Shown: positions 33,401-43,490, counted from the first letter of the stretch. The stretch: DNA of 60,000 nt from Owenia fusiformis (GCA_903813345.2 CAIIXF020000005.1:18357375-18417374), one strand, 5' to 3'. Notes: generated by a model from the sequence alone, not told the origin. Made by a program: numbers and translations.

Positions 33401-36400
33401 TAAATAAATTTATAATGATTCAGTCGAGTATATTGAGTGCAGATGTGACTGCAAAATGGAGGGAAATTTGGAATTTCCATTTTTTTGATTTTTGGTCGCT
33501 CATGACATGATATGTAATACATGGCATATGGTTTAAATGTGGGTATTCTTTTCTTTTGGCCCACCCTGTAAATAAGCTACCATTAAATCTGAACTTTAAT
33601 AATAGGGGTGAGTATGACATGATCATTGTGACTCTGACTTTCTAGCATCTGATTGTTGTAAGAATGACAAGGTTAGTATGGATTGTTTATTTTATAACTG
33701 CATGTAATACACCACAACTACAGCTACAGTATTAAGATGTAACCTCTTGTAAGTGTGAACCATAACACAGAATTATATCAATACACTGGCGGATCTGGGG
33801 GGGCCCCCTTGGGTAGGCCCAGAAAAAAAATATTGGGCCCAAAAAAAAAATTTGGTCCAAAAAAGGCCTGAAGGCCCCAAAAAGTGGTCATTCCTGGGCA
33901 TTTTAACCTTTAGCATGCTACCGGCGAGCGTAGTCGCCCGTGCTTAACAATCCCCGGCAACTGCCGGCGACTCCAGTCGAATTTAAACTTTCAAAAACTT
34001 AACTTTTTCCCGCCGGTCTTATGATCCAATCAGATTGCCCGATTTATTTAGTCCTTACGTGGGGACTTCCTGTTGACCTAGAAATGGCGATGTTTCGAAA
34101 AATATTTCTCAATTCAAAGATTTAAACAGTGTTTAAGTCGTTTTTAGTGAACAAATCGTACAAAATGGCGGCCAAATACGATCACAACGAACATGTGGAG
34201 GAAATGGATTGCGATTTCGAGCTCTTTAGGCTCTTGGAAGCCGATAATGGTCATCGAAAATAGAAACTAGAATATTTTCTGAACTGAAAAATGAACATTC
34301 GATCGCTGCAAATTCAGTTTTGGATTCTGACCAGACATTGAATCTCTACAGGGGCGAAGCGGTGGATTCCGGAGGAGTATTCATGGTATATTTATGCCCA
34401 GTCCTGTTTATTTATGTAAAAAATTCATGAGAACATTTTATTCATGAGCCAGGCCAATGTATCTTCTCTTTGTGAAAATTTTATCCAGATTCATTCAGTA
34501 GTTATTGAGATATTAATTATTTAGTCCAGGCATATCATTTTTGCACTCTTTGAAAAATAAGTCAGTCGCGTGGGATATATTTGCTGAATTAAGTTAGCAT
34601 GCAGAAGGTTAAGGCCTTATTTTTTAATTTCAGGCCAAATTTTTTCAGAAGTTTTTTCTCTGACCTGAAATTTGGGCCCCCATGTTGGTTCCCAGATCCG
34701 CCCCTGCAATATGGCACAAAATATACATATTCTGAAATACCTTAGAGAATTACATTGAGAACAGAAAAAATGGTGTTATCCAGTACACTATACTAAACTA
34801 ATAACCCAGACAGAGCAACTGAACATGAGGAAAGTGAATGATGTTCACGACTTCACATTTGGTGCAGTGGCTGAATTTCTGAATTTGCAACATTTATAAA
34901 AAAAAGATGCTACTCATATATGTATGACTGGTCTATAATAAAAACAGAACTTGAGCGATGCAAAGATGCAGTGAGTTTGTTTTATTGTACTATGTCATAG
35001 ACTCCCATATCGCATGAAGATAACATCTAATCAATGGTAACATCAAAAGAGGGTGGGGAACAGGGGCAGATCTGAGAACTAACAGGAGGGGGGGGGGCAA
35101 ATTTCATTTCATTTCTTGAAAAAATAATAATAAAAAATAAAATAAAACAATTTTAGGCCGAAATTATTTTGGGGCCCATCTTGAGAGGGAAGGAGGGCTA
35201 ATCCACTAGTGGCAGAAGTGGGAGGGGGAGACTGACAAACAATTCAAGTCATCTGTGAAACCAATTCTCCTCATTCTGATTTATCAGAGTCCCTCTTTAC
35301 CTAACGTTTTTGAGAGACTCTGATATATCATGAGGCAGAACATGTTCCTAGCCAGTGCATTCTCCAAGTAAATCAGTGTATATGGAGGAATAAATTAGTA
35401 CCTAAGAATGCACTGTCCTGTTTTCCCCTTTGTAAACTTTAATTCAATGAATTCATTATGTGGAAAGCTTTTATTTATCTTGATGGTTCTTGTTTTTATA
35501 TTGAAAATTAATAACTATGATAATGTTGACATACTTCTTTTTTCTTATTGTTTTCTAATTTCGAATTTTAAACAAAAATTATCATGCAAATGTCGACACT
35601 TAGATTATTTGGGAGGGCATTGTGTTTGGTCACACTCATTAGGCTTTGTCTGCTTATGTAATCATGCAACTGCAGGTAATGCCTTCCCATGATACTCATG
35701 GTCAATAGAACTCTGTAAATAATTTGATTGGTCCGTACATTTTAGGGTTAAAGGAAACATTTATTACAGTCAGTAACCCACAGTCTGAACTATTCCAAAA
35801 GGATAGTAAAGGCTGTGGATCCCACAATGAATTCTCCTCAGTTGGCCTTCACATGTGTGACTTAAACGCTACTTGACACTTGTGTCAGTGTTGTACTGAT
35901 AGAAATCTTGACTTTATTGACAGTTTTAAGCTCAGGGCAATATTATATCTAAAAAAACATCAACATGACGTAATCTCTTCAAAGTATAACATATGGCTAA
36001 ATCATTGGGTCTATCAGAGGCTAATTATTGTTGCTTGTCAATATCTCAACAACTGAAGATGACATCTCTTAAAAGCTAATTTTGAGTTTATATAACAAAC
36101 ATTACTTCGATATTTTGGTCTTATTTCAAGAACAATTTGTAGTGGCAAGATTTTCCAATCTTATAAGGTAATTTCACAATTCTGAAAATTTGGTAAAACC
36201 ATTCAGTAAAAATAATTACCCAAGAGTTGTTAGTTGAGAGAAACAAATATTTGCCAGTTTTAAGAAACATTCATTTTCTTAAAAACAAGCCATTCAAGCA
36301 TTTTACCCTTTTCTACAGAAAGTCCTCATAAACTCGTTTAAAGAGAGTTTCATCTCCAATGTACTGGGCTCACAGTGGGCTCTGACAATTAAGAGTATTT

Positions 36401-39400
36401 TGATTGGGCTAAGGGATTATTCTTTTCGTTGATATTCCGAAGCTCTTTTCCAAGATTTGGATAATGGGACTAGATGTTAAATAAATATTCCTCATATTCC
36501 TATCCCTGAAGTACTATCCCTTTCTGACTTCCCAGTTCTCACTCAGAAATGTGAAATGATAGCACTAATTAAGAAAATGGAATGATAAATGAGAAACATC
36601 CTTATTATGACATCCTTCAAGATCAGGCATCACTGGAATCAATTGAAATTCTCTTGGACCAAGGATGGACTATGAATCATCGAATGATTGAGCCAGATAT
36701 ATTATCTATAAGCAGAGAAACATGCAAGAAGCAATTTGAACTGGCATGAACCTCTGTATGAGTGCTGCACCTACTGTATCTAACATTCCAGACTCAAAAT
36801 ACATCAACAACAGGTTCAAACTCCATTACATGTAAAAAGGGCAAAAACTGGATGCCTAATTACTTTGGGAAAAGTCCAATTCACAGGCTTCAAGGGTGGC
36901 TAAGTAGCCAAATGACAAGTTGCATTTCAAAACAAACATGGATCGAGTCACCTTCCTTGAGGACATTGCCTTCCTAGAAACATAAAATAAGAGGTACAAC
37001 TGTTTCAGGATTTGCTACATGGTGACAATTGCATTTCATTTTTTATTAACTCAAAAAATGAAATTCTGTGAACTAAATGATGCACTTCATTAAAGAGTGA
37101 GATATGACGATTTAAGTGACGATTTGTACAGGAAGCAACAATACTGTTTATTCTAATGCCAGATTTGGAAAAAGATTTTTTGGAAAGGGGAAGTAGAGAC
37201 TTGATGGAAGAAAGGCAGATAGCATAAATTCCATATTTAACTTCTAATTATGACATCTCATATCATGGATTAAATGCTATAACTAATTTTATAGGGAATT
37301 CAATATTCATATTTCAGTACAACTAACAAGAGATCTCTTAAGTTAACTATATATATAGCCAGTGTTAATTTAGGTCATACAAGATAATGTTTCACATCAT
37401 AATAGAAATCAATAAGTTTATATATACACTACAGCTTGTTCACACATTGAACGTGTGAACCCTTGTAAAACAATTAACAAAGAATCCCATTGATCAAATC
37501 AATGTACAAGCAGTGTACGTAGCCAGGGGGGGTAAGAGCCCCCCCCTGGCCAAAAATCTAAGTCTAAAGTCAAAATCTTTCAAAATCATGCAGTTTTTCA
37601 CCATTCTGAGCACTTTTTAAGTGATTTTGGCCATTTTTGGACCAAACTTCTCACAAGGCAACCCCCTGGAATTTTTCAAAAAGTGAACCCCCCTTGGCAA
37701 ATCCTGGCTACGGGCCTGACGAGTATGTGATATATGAGTATGGGATATATTGTGAGCCAAATCAAGTATCAAAGAATATGCTTCAAGATCCTATTGCAGT
37801 TAACCTCATGAAGCTTGTTCAAATCTGGTATCAGAGAGATGTATTACATGATACATGTACAGGTCATGAAGAAGCACATGAAATTATTGCTATAATTCAA
37901 AAGGGCAGTGTCTATTTATACAGCTGTTAGGCATTGTTTTGGAAACTGGTGCACTATAATTGACCCTAACAAGGATACAGAAACATGATACCACCCATTT
38001 CTTATCCTTACTATACAACATATGTATAGTTTATGTTACATAACAACCAGTATATCTAAGCCTATAAAATCTTTTAACTCTATGCTATGAAGAGGCCAAA
38101 TCAGGTCAAATACATTTTAAGTCACAAGTAATCTGATAATCCATTGATTCAAAGATCAGTGGACTTGAAAAGACAATGTTCCTTTTACTAATCCACATCA
38201 GTCTCTACCTTTTGCAATTTGTTTTTGGAATCGTCATAACTTACCATTTGACAATGGATTCTCAGAATTGAAAGTTACGATTGTATCAAAAATGAACCCA
38301 TGAAGCTTTGAGGGTAAGAAGTAATATGTGCCACAAATTAAGAGCTCTCTTACAATCAAACAAGGAGCCATAATATACTTTTAACACCAGTTGCCTAAAT
38401 CAAGTGTTAAGTACATAACACTAACTGGATGAGACGGAAGTTCTTCATAATATGGTACCTATATACACAATACTATCTCAACGTACTTCACACTATCAGT
38501 CTAGGGGCCACCAATCCCCAACTATCAGCTGATGTCAACTTATATAAAACTCCAGTTTGTTGACTTGATAATTTAAAACTCTTCACACACTGAGTAGCAT
38601 TCAAAAATTGTTCATGAATTCTTCACGGTCAAAATGTTTTTGAGTTTAATACATCAAAATAGCATATTGAAAGATGTGAAGTAGCATCTCAAAAGAGAGT
38701 TTCATAGACTTTACCGCTAGCCTCAGAATTTCAGATTTTACATTTATTCAATGATTCTAGTTTATTTACGGAATAAAAATGATACTGCAGGGAAATCAAA
38801 ATAAAACTGTTGTCTTTTTTGATGGCGGCAACTTGTACAGTCACAGACAATCGATCTTATGCATGTATGTACCCACCCCCAACCAATTACCCAAGTAATT
38901 CCAATTACCCAAGTAATTTAAGCATTTTGTCTAAATTTATTCCTTACAATTCTCTAAGATATTTTTCATACTGAATGTAAAAAATTAATTTACGCTTTAT
39001 AGATGAATATAAAAAGGCTGAGATAATCACAGGTTTGTTACTGATCTTTTGTTCAACACCAATAGATTTATTTTGAATTATTGTAGACAAAATAGTAAAT
39101 GACCTTCAGTTAATTTTTGCATGAATTGCATTCAGTCTAGACAAGGTGATATTATTAGCAAAATAGGTACTTTATGAAGCTTCCATATAAATGGGGAATT
39201 ACTAAATGGAAAAGTACAATTTATCAAGATTACACAAAAATGCAATGTTTGATTCATATACATTTTTTAAATACTCGTATATCCAATTGTGTAAAGGTCA
39301 AATTGATCGATTGTAAGTTGGTTGTAAACAAGCTATATGAATATGTATAGTATGTACTACATCATCTTAATCGAGATAACCCTAAAAACACATGGTTATG

Positions 39401-40323
39401 ATGATAAAAAAATGTTTCAAGGATTGCATCACACAATGAACCAAACCCACTTCCTTCTGAACAACAAACCACACCTACTTCAATAATGTTGATACTGTGA
39501 GGTATTAACTATTGTGAAACTTACCAAGAACCAACTCAATTGTTTTATGAATTGCTGGCAACTTTCCAAGAATATAATATGTATGTATCGTATGAAAATT
39601 CTCTCTGTCTGAAAATAATCCCTACTTAGTGCTTCGTCCCAATTCACGTTCACTTTACTATTTTCAGGGAAGACATTATCGAAATTCAAAGGACTCTTGG
39701 AGTATTTGACAACAGAGCCTTCATTCATTCAACATCACTTAATACCAAATCAAAACAAATTTGGTCCATCCTACAATGCAAAAATTTGACCTACCTATAC
39801 ATACTGCTGCTAGAAGTCTCACTGCAGTATCTGGCTGTTCACATCCTGGGAACAATGGCTCAATGACATAGTATGCGAATGTCAGCGCGACAATTGCTAA
39901 AGAACATGGTCGAACTATCATACATTCAACCCATAATCTTAGAAAGGCTAAAAAGGGTCCAAAAGCTTCAAATATATAAGCATAATCGGCACCCGATCTT
40001 ACAATAGCTGTGCCAAGTTCAGCGTAACAGTATGCTCCTATCATAGAAAATAGTCCACATGCTATCCAAACTATGAGTGATAGTCCAACACTTCCACAAC
40101 CGCCAACCACACCTTTGGGGCTGACGAATATACCCGATCCAATGATCGAGCCAATAATAACTGTACAGCCATTGAGAAGACTGATTTTGGGTTTGAGATT
40201 TACTCCTCCATCATCATTTGCTGCAACAGGGACAGCACCATTCTCTACTGGAGTGTTTGGTTCTGTGAGGTTGATCTTCTCATAATCTTTACTAGGACTG
40301 CCAGGTGGTGACTTAGCAGCCAT
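15411..40323 (-). CDS. SLC7A8: SLC7A8/LAT2-like amino acid transporter (4F2hc light chain)
   Basis: This is a membrane exchanger of large neutral amino acids that pairs with the heavy chain SLC3A2. Ten coding exons (39795-40323, 31529-31654, 29057-29156, 27707-27751, 26354-26477, 26019-26122, 19970-20216, 18868-18952, 18231-18323, 17067-17131) join in frame into 505 residues, the usual length. An alternative last exon is at 15411-15475. The substrate motif [10 protein letters not shown] lies in TM1. Cys161 (LFPGCEQP) is at the place of the disulfide to the heavy chain. [38 protein letters not shown] and [12 protein letters not shown] resemble LAT2 more than LAT1 or y+LAT, though one invertebrate gene may represent all of them. 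The start MAAKSPPG was chosen because an acceptor lies 8 bases before it and a 5' UTR exon is plausible at 40502. Introns, the first about 8.1 kb, carry many MITEs. Confidence 0.95.
15476..17066 (-). other. Region between the two alternative last exons
   Basis: It holds the proximal 3' UTR with its candidate poly(A) signal. The rest is AT-rich and shows nothing recognisable. Confidence 0.5.
16951..16956 (-). promoter_or_regulatory. Candidate poly(A) signal for the proximal transporter end
   Basis: AATAAA on the minus strand, 111 bp after the proximal stop codon and before the distal alternative exon. Confidence 0.45.
17067..17131 (-). CDS. SLC7A8: SLC7A8-like last exon, proximal version (65 bp)
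   Basis: The acceptor is ATTTTTACAG. It encodes [20 protein letters not shown], then D and stop, the cytoplasmic tail; QK..MVVPE resembles the LAT1/LAT2 tail. A minus-strand AATAAA lies 111 bp further on, at 16951-16956. Confidence 0.88.
18231..18323 (-). CDS. SLC7A8: SLC7A8-like exon 9
   Basis: 93 bp, phase 1 to 1; acceptor GTATTTCAG, donor TTTGGA|GTGAGT. It encodes [20 protein letters not shown] and [11 protein letters not shown]. Its phase 1 donor fits either of two last exons. Confidence 0.92.
18617..18818. repeat. MITE, 202 bp, with 6-bp target duplication
   Basis: Ends CAGTAATCTCC and GGAGATCACTG form inverted repeats, and TACATG flanks both sides (18611-18616, 18819-18824). Inside, CAAGTGGGTGC and GCACCCACTTG form a second inverted pair. 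It lies in the intron after exon 8. Confidence 0.85.
18868..18952 (-). CDS. SLC7A8: SLC7A8-like exon 8
   Basis: 85 bp, phase 0 to 1; acceptor TATTTCAG, donor GACAG|GTAAGA. It encodes [20 protein letters not shown] and FYASPVET. Confidence 0.93.
19970..20216 (-). CDS. SLC7A8: SLC7A8-like exon 7
   Basis: 247 bp, phase 2 to 0; acceptor ATTTTCAG, donor ATCAAA|GTAAGT. It begins [16 protein letters not shown], a family signature, and ends RPEMNRPIK after two membrane segments. Confidence 0.95.
20217..26018 (-). other. Intron 6 of the SLC7A8-like gene (5.8 kb)
   Basis: No exon or recognisable element is seen. It contains a perfect 20-bp palindrome at 25121-25140 and a repeated AGTCTGACGC near 23625-23650. 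Confidence 0.6.
26019..26122 (-). CDS. SLC7A8: SLC7A8-like exon 6
   Basis: 104 bp, phase 0 to 2; acceptor TATTTCAG, donor GCCAG|GTAAGA. It encodes [20 protein letters not shown] and [14 protein letters not shown]. Confidence 0.94.
26354..26477 (-). CDS. SLC7A8: SLC7A8-like exon 5
   Basis: 124 bp, phase 2 to 0; acceptor TTGTTTCAG, donor GCTGTG|GTAAGT. It encodes [20 protein letters not shown] and ends SPAVAV. Confidence 0.94.
27106..27211. repeat. MITE of the GCCCGTAGCCAGG family, short copy
   Basis: Ends CAGACCCATAGCCAGG and CCTGGCTATGGGCCTG; TCAGT flanks both sides (27101-27105, 27212-27216). The interior matches copies at 32190, 37511 and 43229 in reverse orientation (a GAATGGTGAAAAACTGCATG block). 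It is shorter than the others, so internally deleted. Confidence 0.88.
27707..27751 (-). CDS. SLC7A8: SLC7A8-like exon 4 (45 bp)
   Basis: Phase 2 to 2; acceptor TTTTTGTAG, donor TACAG|GTGAGA. It encodes [15 protein letters not shown], a highly conserved inner helix of the family. Skipping it would keep the frame. Confidence 0.93.
27820..28215. repeat. Minisatellite with higher-order duplication
   Basis: Diverged ~23-bp units of the type TTCAGTATCAATGTACTTGG fill the stretch. A 102-bp block at 27862-27963 recurs exactly at 28077-28178, 215 bp later. It lies in the intron between exons 3 and 4 of the transporter. Confidence 0.88.
29057..29156 (-). CDS. SLC7A8: SLC7A8-like exon 3
   Basis: 100 bp, phase 1 to 2; acceptor TTTACAG, donor GGATG|GTAAGA. 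It encodes [11 protein letters not shown] through [11 protein letters not shown], the conserved gate segment before NYLN. Confidence 0.94.
30107..30403. repeat. Inverted-repeat MITE, ~297 bp
   Basis: The left arm 30107-30144 begins AAAGGACCATTCTCGGTTTG; the right arm, about 30362-30403, is its near reverse complement (ending GAGAAAGGTCCTTT). No clean target duplication could be assigned. Confidence 0.75.
31529..31654 (-). CDS. SLC7A8: SLC7A8-like exon 2
   Basis: 126 bp, phase 1 to 1; acceptor TTTTCAG, donor GAAAAG|GTAAGA. It encodes [19 protein letters not shown] and a membrane segment ending FVQLGKG. Confidence 0.94.
32190..32372. repeat. MITE of the GCCCGTAGCCAGG family
   Basis: Left end CAGCCCTGTAGCCAGG, right end TGGCTACGGGTTTG, with TTCGT on both sides (32185-32189, 32373-32377). 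The interior holds TTTCAAAATCATGCAG and TTCACCATTCTGA, shared with the other three copies. Confidence 0.88.
33088..33568. repeat. Mariner-type relic, 481 bp
   Basis: Left end CAGAGTAGGCCAAAAAA and right end TTTTGGCCCACCCTG are inverted repeats with TA on both sides. The CAGGGTGGGCCAAAA-type terminus is typical of mariner elements. No transposase was recognised. Confidence 0.7.
33907..34608. mobile_element. piggyBac-type non-autonomous element, nested
   Basis: It is bounded by TTAA on both sides (33903-33906, 34609-34612). The ends are CCTTTAGCATGCTA and, reverse-complemented, CCTTCTGCATGCTA. Precise joining of the flanks restores TTAAGGCC in the host element. The first 100 bp are GC-rich with CCGGCGA/GTCGCC motifs. 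It contains a short ORF at 34165 and no full transposase. Confidence 0.85.
34165..34263 (+). pseudogene. Short ORF in the piggyBac-type element, possible transposase start
   Basis: ATG opens 32 codons ([20 protein letters not shown], then FRLLEADNG) to a TAG. The acidic N-terminus fits the start of piggyBac-family transposases, but no catalytic region follows. If so, it is a deletion remnant. No function is claimed. Confidence 0.4.
35061..35211. repeat. Degenerate copy of the GGCGGATCTGGG family
   Basis: It begins CAGGGGCAGATCTGAGAAC and contains TTAGGCCGAAATT and TTTGGGGCCC blocks like the copies at 1-154 and 33784. The right end is decayed and no target duplication is visible. Confidence 0.45.
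37511..37718. repeat. MITE of the GCCCGTAGCCAGG family
   Basis: Left end CAGTGTACGTAGCCAGG, right end CCTGGCTACGGGCCTG. Flanks are ACAAG (37506-37510) and ACGAG (37719-37723), one mismatch. The interior block TCTTTCAAAATCATGCAG is shared with the sister copies. Confidence 0.87.
38214..38300. repeat. Small palindromic MITE, copy A
   Basis: About 30-bp imperfect arms: GTTTTTGGAATCGTCATAAC against GTTACGATTGTATCAAAAAT. The arms match those of the element at 48781-48895. Confidence 0.65.
39795..40323 (-). CDS. SLC7A8: SLC7A8-like exon 1 (coding): N-terminus to TM4 region
   Basis: 176 codons plus one base; donor GTATAG|GTAGGT, phase 1. The cytoplasmic N-terminus is followed by [37 protein letters not shown] and the external Cys161. 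Confidence 0.95.
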
Positions 40324-40501
40324 TCTGATTTCTGTTGTAAAATGAAAATCTGAAAAAAATTCATCAAAAAATCTGGATGATGATGAAATCAAAGTTTACA
40401 ATGAAATTGTCCACACACGCCGTTTGTTTTAACACTAAAATATATTGTAAGGTGTTTTGTATGTTATGGAAGTCTTAAAATTGAAATCAAATGTAGCTTA
40501 C

Positions 40502-40620
40502 CTTCAATAATCCTTTGCAAATGGAAAATATCTCTGAAAACGTGTTTCACAAATTGAAAATCTTTGTAGACTACAGGTCACGTGACTCGAGCAAGGTGAC
40601 CGCTCAGTTCATAAATAGGG
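40502..40620 (-). other. Candidate 5' UTR exon and promoter area of the SLC7A8-like gene
   Basis: A donor TTATTGAAG|GTAAGC ends at 40502. An acceptor (TTTTACAACAG) lies 8 bases before the start codon, so a non-coding first exon is likely. A TATA-like CTATTTATGAA (minus strand, ~40609-40619) lies about 25 bp before a GTCACGTGAC palindrome. The upstream edge is a guess. Confidence 0.5.
40577..40586. promoter_or_regulatory. GTCACGTGAC palindrome (CLEAR/E-box) at the transporter promoter
   Basis: This perfect 10-bp palindrome contains CACGTG and equals the TFEB/MITF-type CLEAR core with its preferred flanks. It lies about 255 bp upstream of the transporter start codon, near the inferred transcription start. 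Confidence 0.55.
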
Positions 40621-41402
40621 GTGGGAGGTTCTATTATGCTATCCATTGATTTATCATATCAAAAAAAGAATTAGAAGGAGAACTAGAAATATAGATTAGA
40701 ACTATAAGGTATGTAATACATAAATTATTTGATTGAATGAAACATGGTTTTAATCAAATACAGATTGATAAAAGGCAAGCGTCTCTCACCCACCCCTCTC
40801 AGTCGCCTTATCCTATTCATTCATAATTTGAGTGACGTCACTTTATAGTAAAATATTTACAACCTGTCAATTTTCCACCATCTGTCTATCCCAGTCACGC
40901 ATTCGGAGTGTGATATGAAAGTGATGTTTAGTACCATTCTTTCCTTGGACATCCATGCGATATATCCATAGTATCTATAATAATTAATAATCTATAATGA
41001 TTGCCACGTGTTTTTTAAAGGTTGAATAAAGACTATAGAAGAAATTTGGGAGTCATTTTACCTTTCCCGAACTATTAGTGCAACGTTTGGCCTAATGTCT
41101 TCTTCGCCATACCTATTTTCTTAAAATATATGCACTTGTTGACGAATACCACCAATCAGACTTGCAAATAGACTTCTAAATAAGCAATTGAAAGGTTGGA
41201 CGTCCCGCCTTTTGTTTTTTGAAACATTTCTAAATCTCCGCCATTTAAAATTCTTGCTGCAGCTGAGATAGGTAAGACCGCATGTTACAGTATAACCACG
41301 GTTGTCTGATATAACCGTATGCATGGTACACGATATGACCGCCGTTGACGGTCTATTGCCGGCGACTCTTGCAGTTAATCTGATCCACTGACGAAGAAAA
41401 AT

Positions 41403-42305
41403 CAGGGTTTACGAAAAAGACCGACCCCACCGACCACCGACCGGTCGGTGTTTTCCACTGGTAGCCTCAAAACAGGGTTTGAAGAAAATGTGTAAAAGAC
41501 CGACCATATCATGTAAAAGACCGAACATATTTGTAGCCTTAAAATATTAATAATTTGATTTTGAATGTCAATCGTTGGACTAGGCAACGTTTTACCGATT
41601 TTGTACCTTGCAACGAATGGCAAGCAAACAAATTGGGCATGACTGTCTCCTCTCGATTAATTGTCCTGCCTTAGGTCCTAACCTATCATTAACCAACCTA
41701 TCGTTTATTTTTAATGAAATTTAACAATTTCGAAACAAAAATGATTTGTTATCGTCATAGCCTACTCGAATATTGAACACGATATAATGTTACATGCGTT
41801 CTCTTATCGGGTTTAAAAGTGACTTACCATTTCAGTACACCATTAGAAAGCTTTTTTTGTCATATCAAATTTAGTTTTTACCAGGTGACGTTTAACAACT
41901 GAGAAATCAAACATAACGTTACGACGTCAACATCGACGATGTTTGTGTGTTTTTGTTATTGTGTTTCATATGAATGAAGAATGAACGTAATGCAATGTTA
42001 CGTGCGTTTTTTTCCAAAGTGACTAACCAGGATGAAATTGGTCTTCTAACAACTGAAACATCACTTAAAAATATGACATTACACACCACGACGATGTAAC
42101 GTTTTCATCGTGATTTGAAATGATTAATTATACGTTTTTAAATCACGACCTAGTAAAGGTACTATAGTCATTGGATTCCCAGTTTTAGTTTTACTTCTAA
42201 TTTTGCATTTTTCATCTTTATGTAAAAGACCGTCAGCCGACCACCGACCACATGTACCCAACTGTGGAGAGTGACTGGTCGGTGGTCGGTGTTTTTCGTA
42301 AACCC
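41403..42305. mobile_element. Inverted-repeat element, ~903 bp, 1.1 kb upstream of the transporter start
   Basis: Left end CAGGGTTTACGAAAAAGACC and right end GGTGTTTTTCGTAAACCC are inverted repeats rich in CCGACCACCGACC. GAAAAAT occurs on both sides (41396-41402, 42306-42312). Inside, a stretch with GTTAC(A/G)TGCGTT recurs about 210 bp later. No transposase ORF is seen. Confidence 0.75.
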
Positions 42306-43228
42306 GAAAAATAAAAAAAATCTAAGACTAAAACACCTCAAATCTGCCCATATTCAAGGTCTTCTTGACACGCGCATGGTATAAAGGAAACAGAATGTTG
42401 GATAGAACGGTAGGTGAAAACGGGGCTGGAATCCAATGACAATATAACCGGTAAATCATTCAAAGGTACGTGAGCATTTTTTCTGTCGATGTCGGGAGTT
42501 TGGGGGTTTTCTTTGTAGCTAATGAAAATAGATGTTAGCCTTGATGAAATATTCAAAATTCGATATATTTTGACACCAGGACCATGATCGTTGGATACGT
42601 CTCTGCACTATTTATTCAACCTTCATAGCCCAGACAACAATTTCATTGAATAACTCACAGCTTTTCACATGAGAGATAAACTTCACATTCATGTCAGGTT
42701 TTATGTCAAAGTAGATGTGTGTGGGAGAGGGAGGGGATCAGGTATAATTTAAAAAAGTAGTAAGGCTCAATTCAAAACTATTGACGACAGTCACAGCTTC
42801 AGTGCAATTTACAATTACTTTCCACATTAACATAGTGGAACTTTTTGCTGAAAAATGCGTAACATTCTGAAAACATGATATGCCTCACATACTGTTTTGT
42901 GATTATTTCATCATCCTAGTAAAAGAATGAGACATATAGGCCCAATGGAATCGGAGAGCTGAGAATCAGGAATGCAGTAAATTTATTTTTCCTACACTTA
43001 TAATGGAAAAGTAGCATTCTACCTTTCATTCTAATTCATAGAGCTGAAGAAATGTCCCTGTCTAAAATAGTGAGAATGTAAATTCAATTCTAAACTTCTT
43101 TGTAATTTCTACCTTATGGTAAACTAGTGAGTAAATGGAACAGAAATTTGACAAATAGTGTTTTGAATGGAATGTTGTTCAAGATGAACATCTAATAATT
43201 AATTAAATAATTGTAAAACAATCACTTA

Positions 43229-43403
43229 CAGGCCCGTAGCCAGGGGGTCCAAAATTCTTTCAAAATCATGCAGTTTTCATCATTCTGAGCACTTTTCAAG
43301 TGATTATAGCCATTTTTGGACCAAAATTGTCAAAAGTGAATCCCCTCTGGAATTTTTCAAAAAGTGACCCCCCCCCCTCCAACAAATCCTTGCTACAGGC
43401 CTG
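43229..43403. repeat. MITE of the GCCCGTAGCCAGG family
   Basis: Left end CAGGCCCGTAGCCAGG, right end TTGCTACAGGCCTG, with ACTTA on both sides (43224-43228, 43404-43408). The interior matches the copies at 32190 and 37511. Confidence 0.9.
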
Positions 43404-43490
43404 ACTTAGAAGATAGACTTTCATGGAACCAGAATAAAAGCAATAAATTTTTGTGCATTGAATAAATGATATTATAAAACACATTAGAAA

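Larger units (their letters stand above)
33784..34706. mobile_element. Inverted-repeat transposon split by a nested insertion
   Basis: Left end CACTGGCGGATCTGGG, right end CCCAGATCCGCCCCTG, with CAATA on both sides (33779-33783, 34707-34711). The arms continue with GGGCCC and AAAATTT blocks. The inner 702 bp (33907-34608) is a different element; without it the host copy would be about 220 bp. The end motif and 5-bp duplication fit a hAT-like family (inference). Confidence 0.85.
31655..39794 (-). other. Intron 1 of the SLC7A8-like gene (8.1 kb)
   Basis: No exon is seen. It contains five clear transposon copies and two weaker ones, listed separately, a clear accumulation compared with the downstream introns. 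Confidence 0.6.

Noticed and set aside
36805-36830. GGTTCAAACTCC, a possible tRNA or SINE B box
   Set aside because: No matching A box at the right distance and no tRNA-like fold was found.
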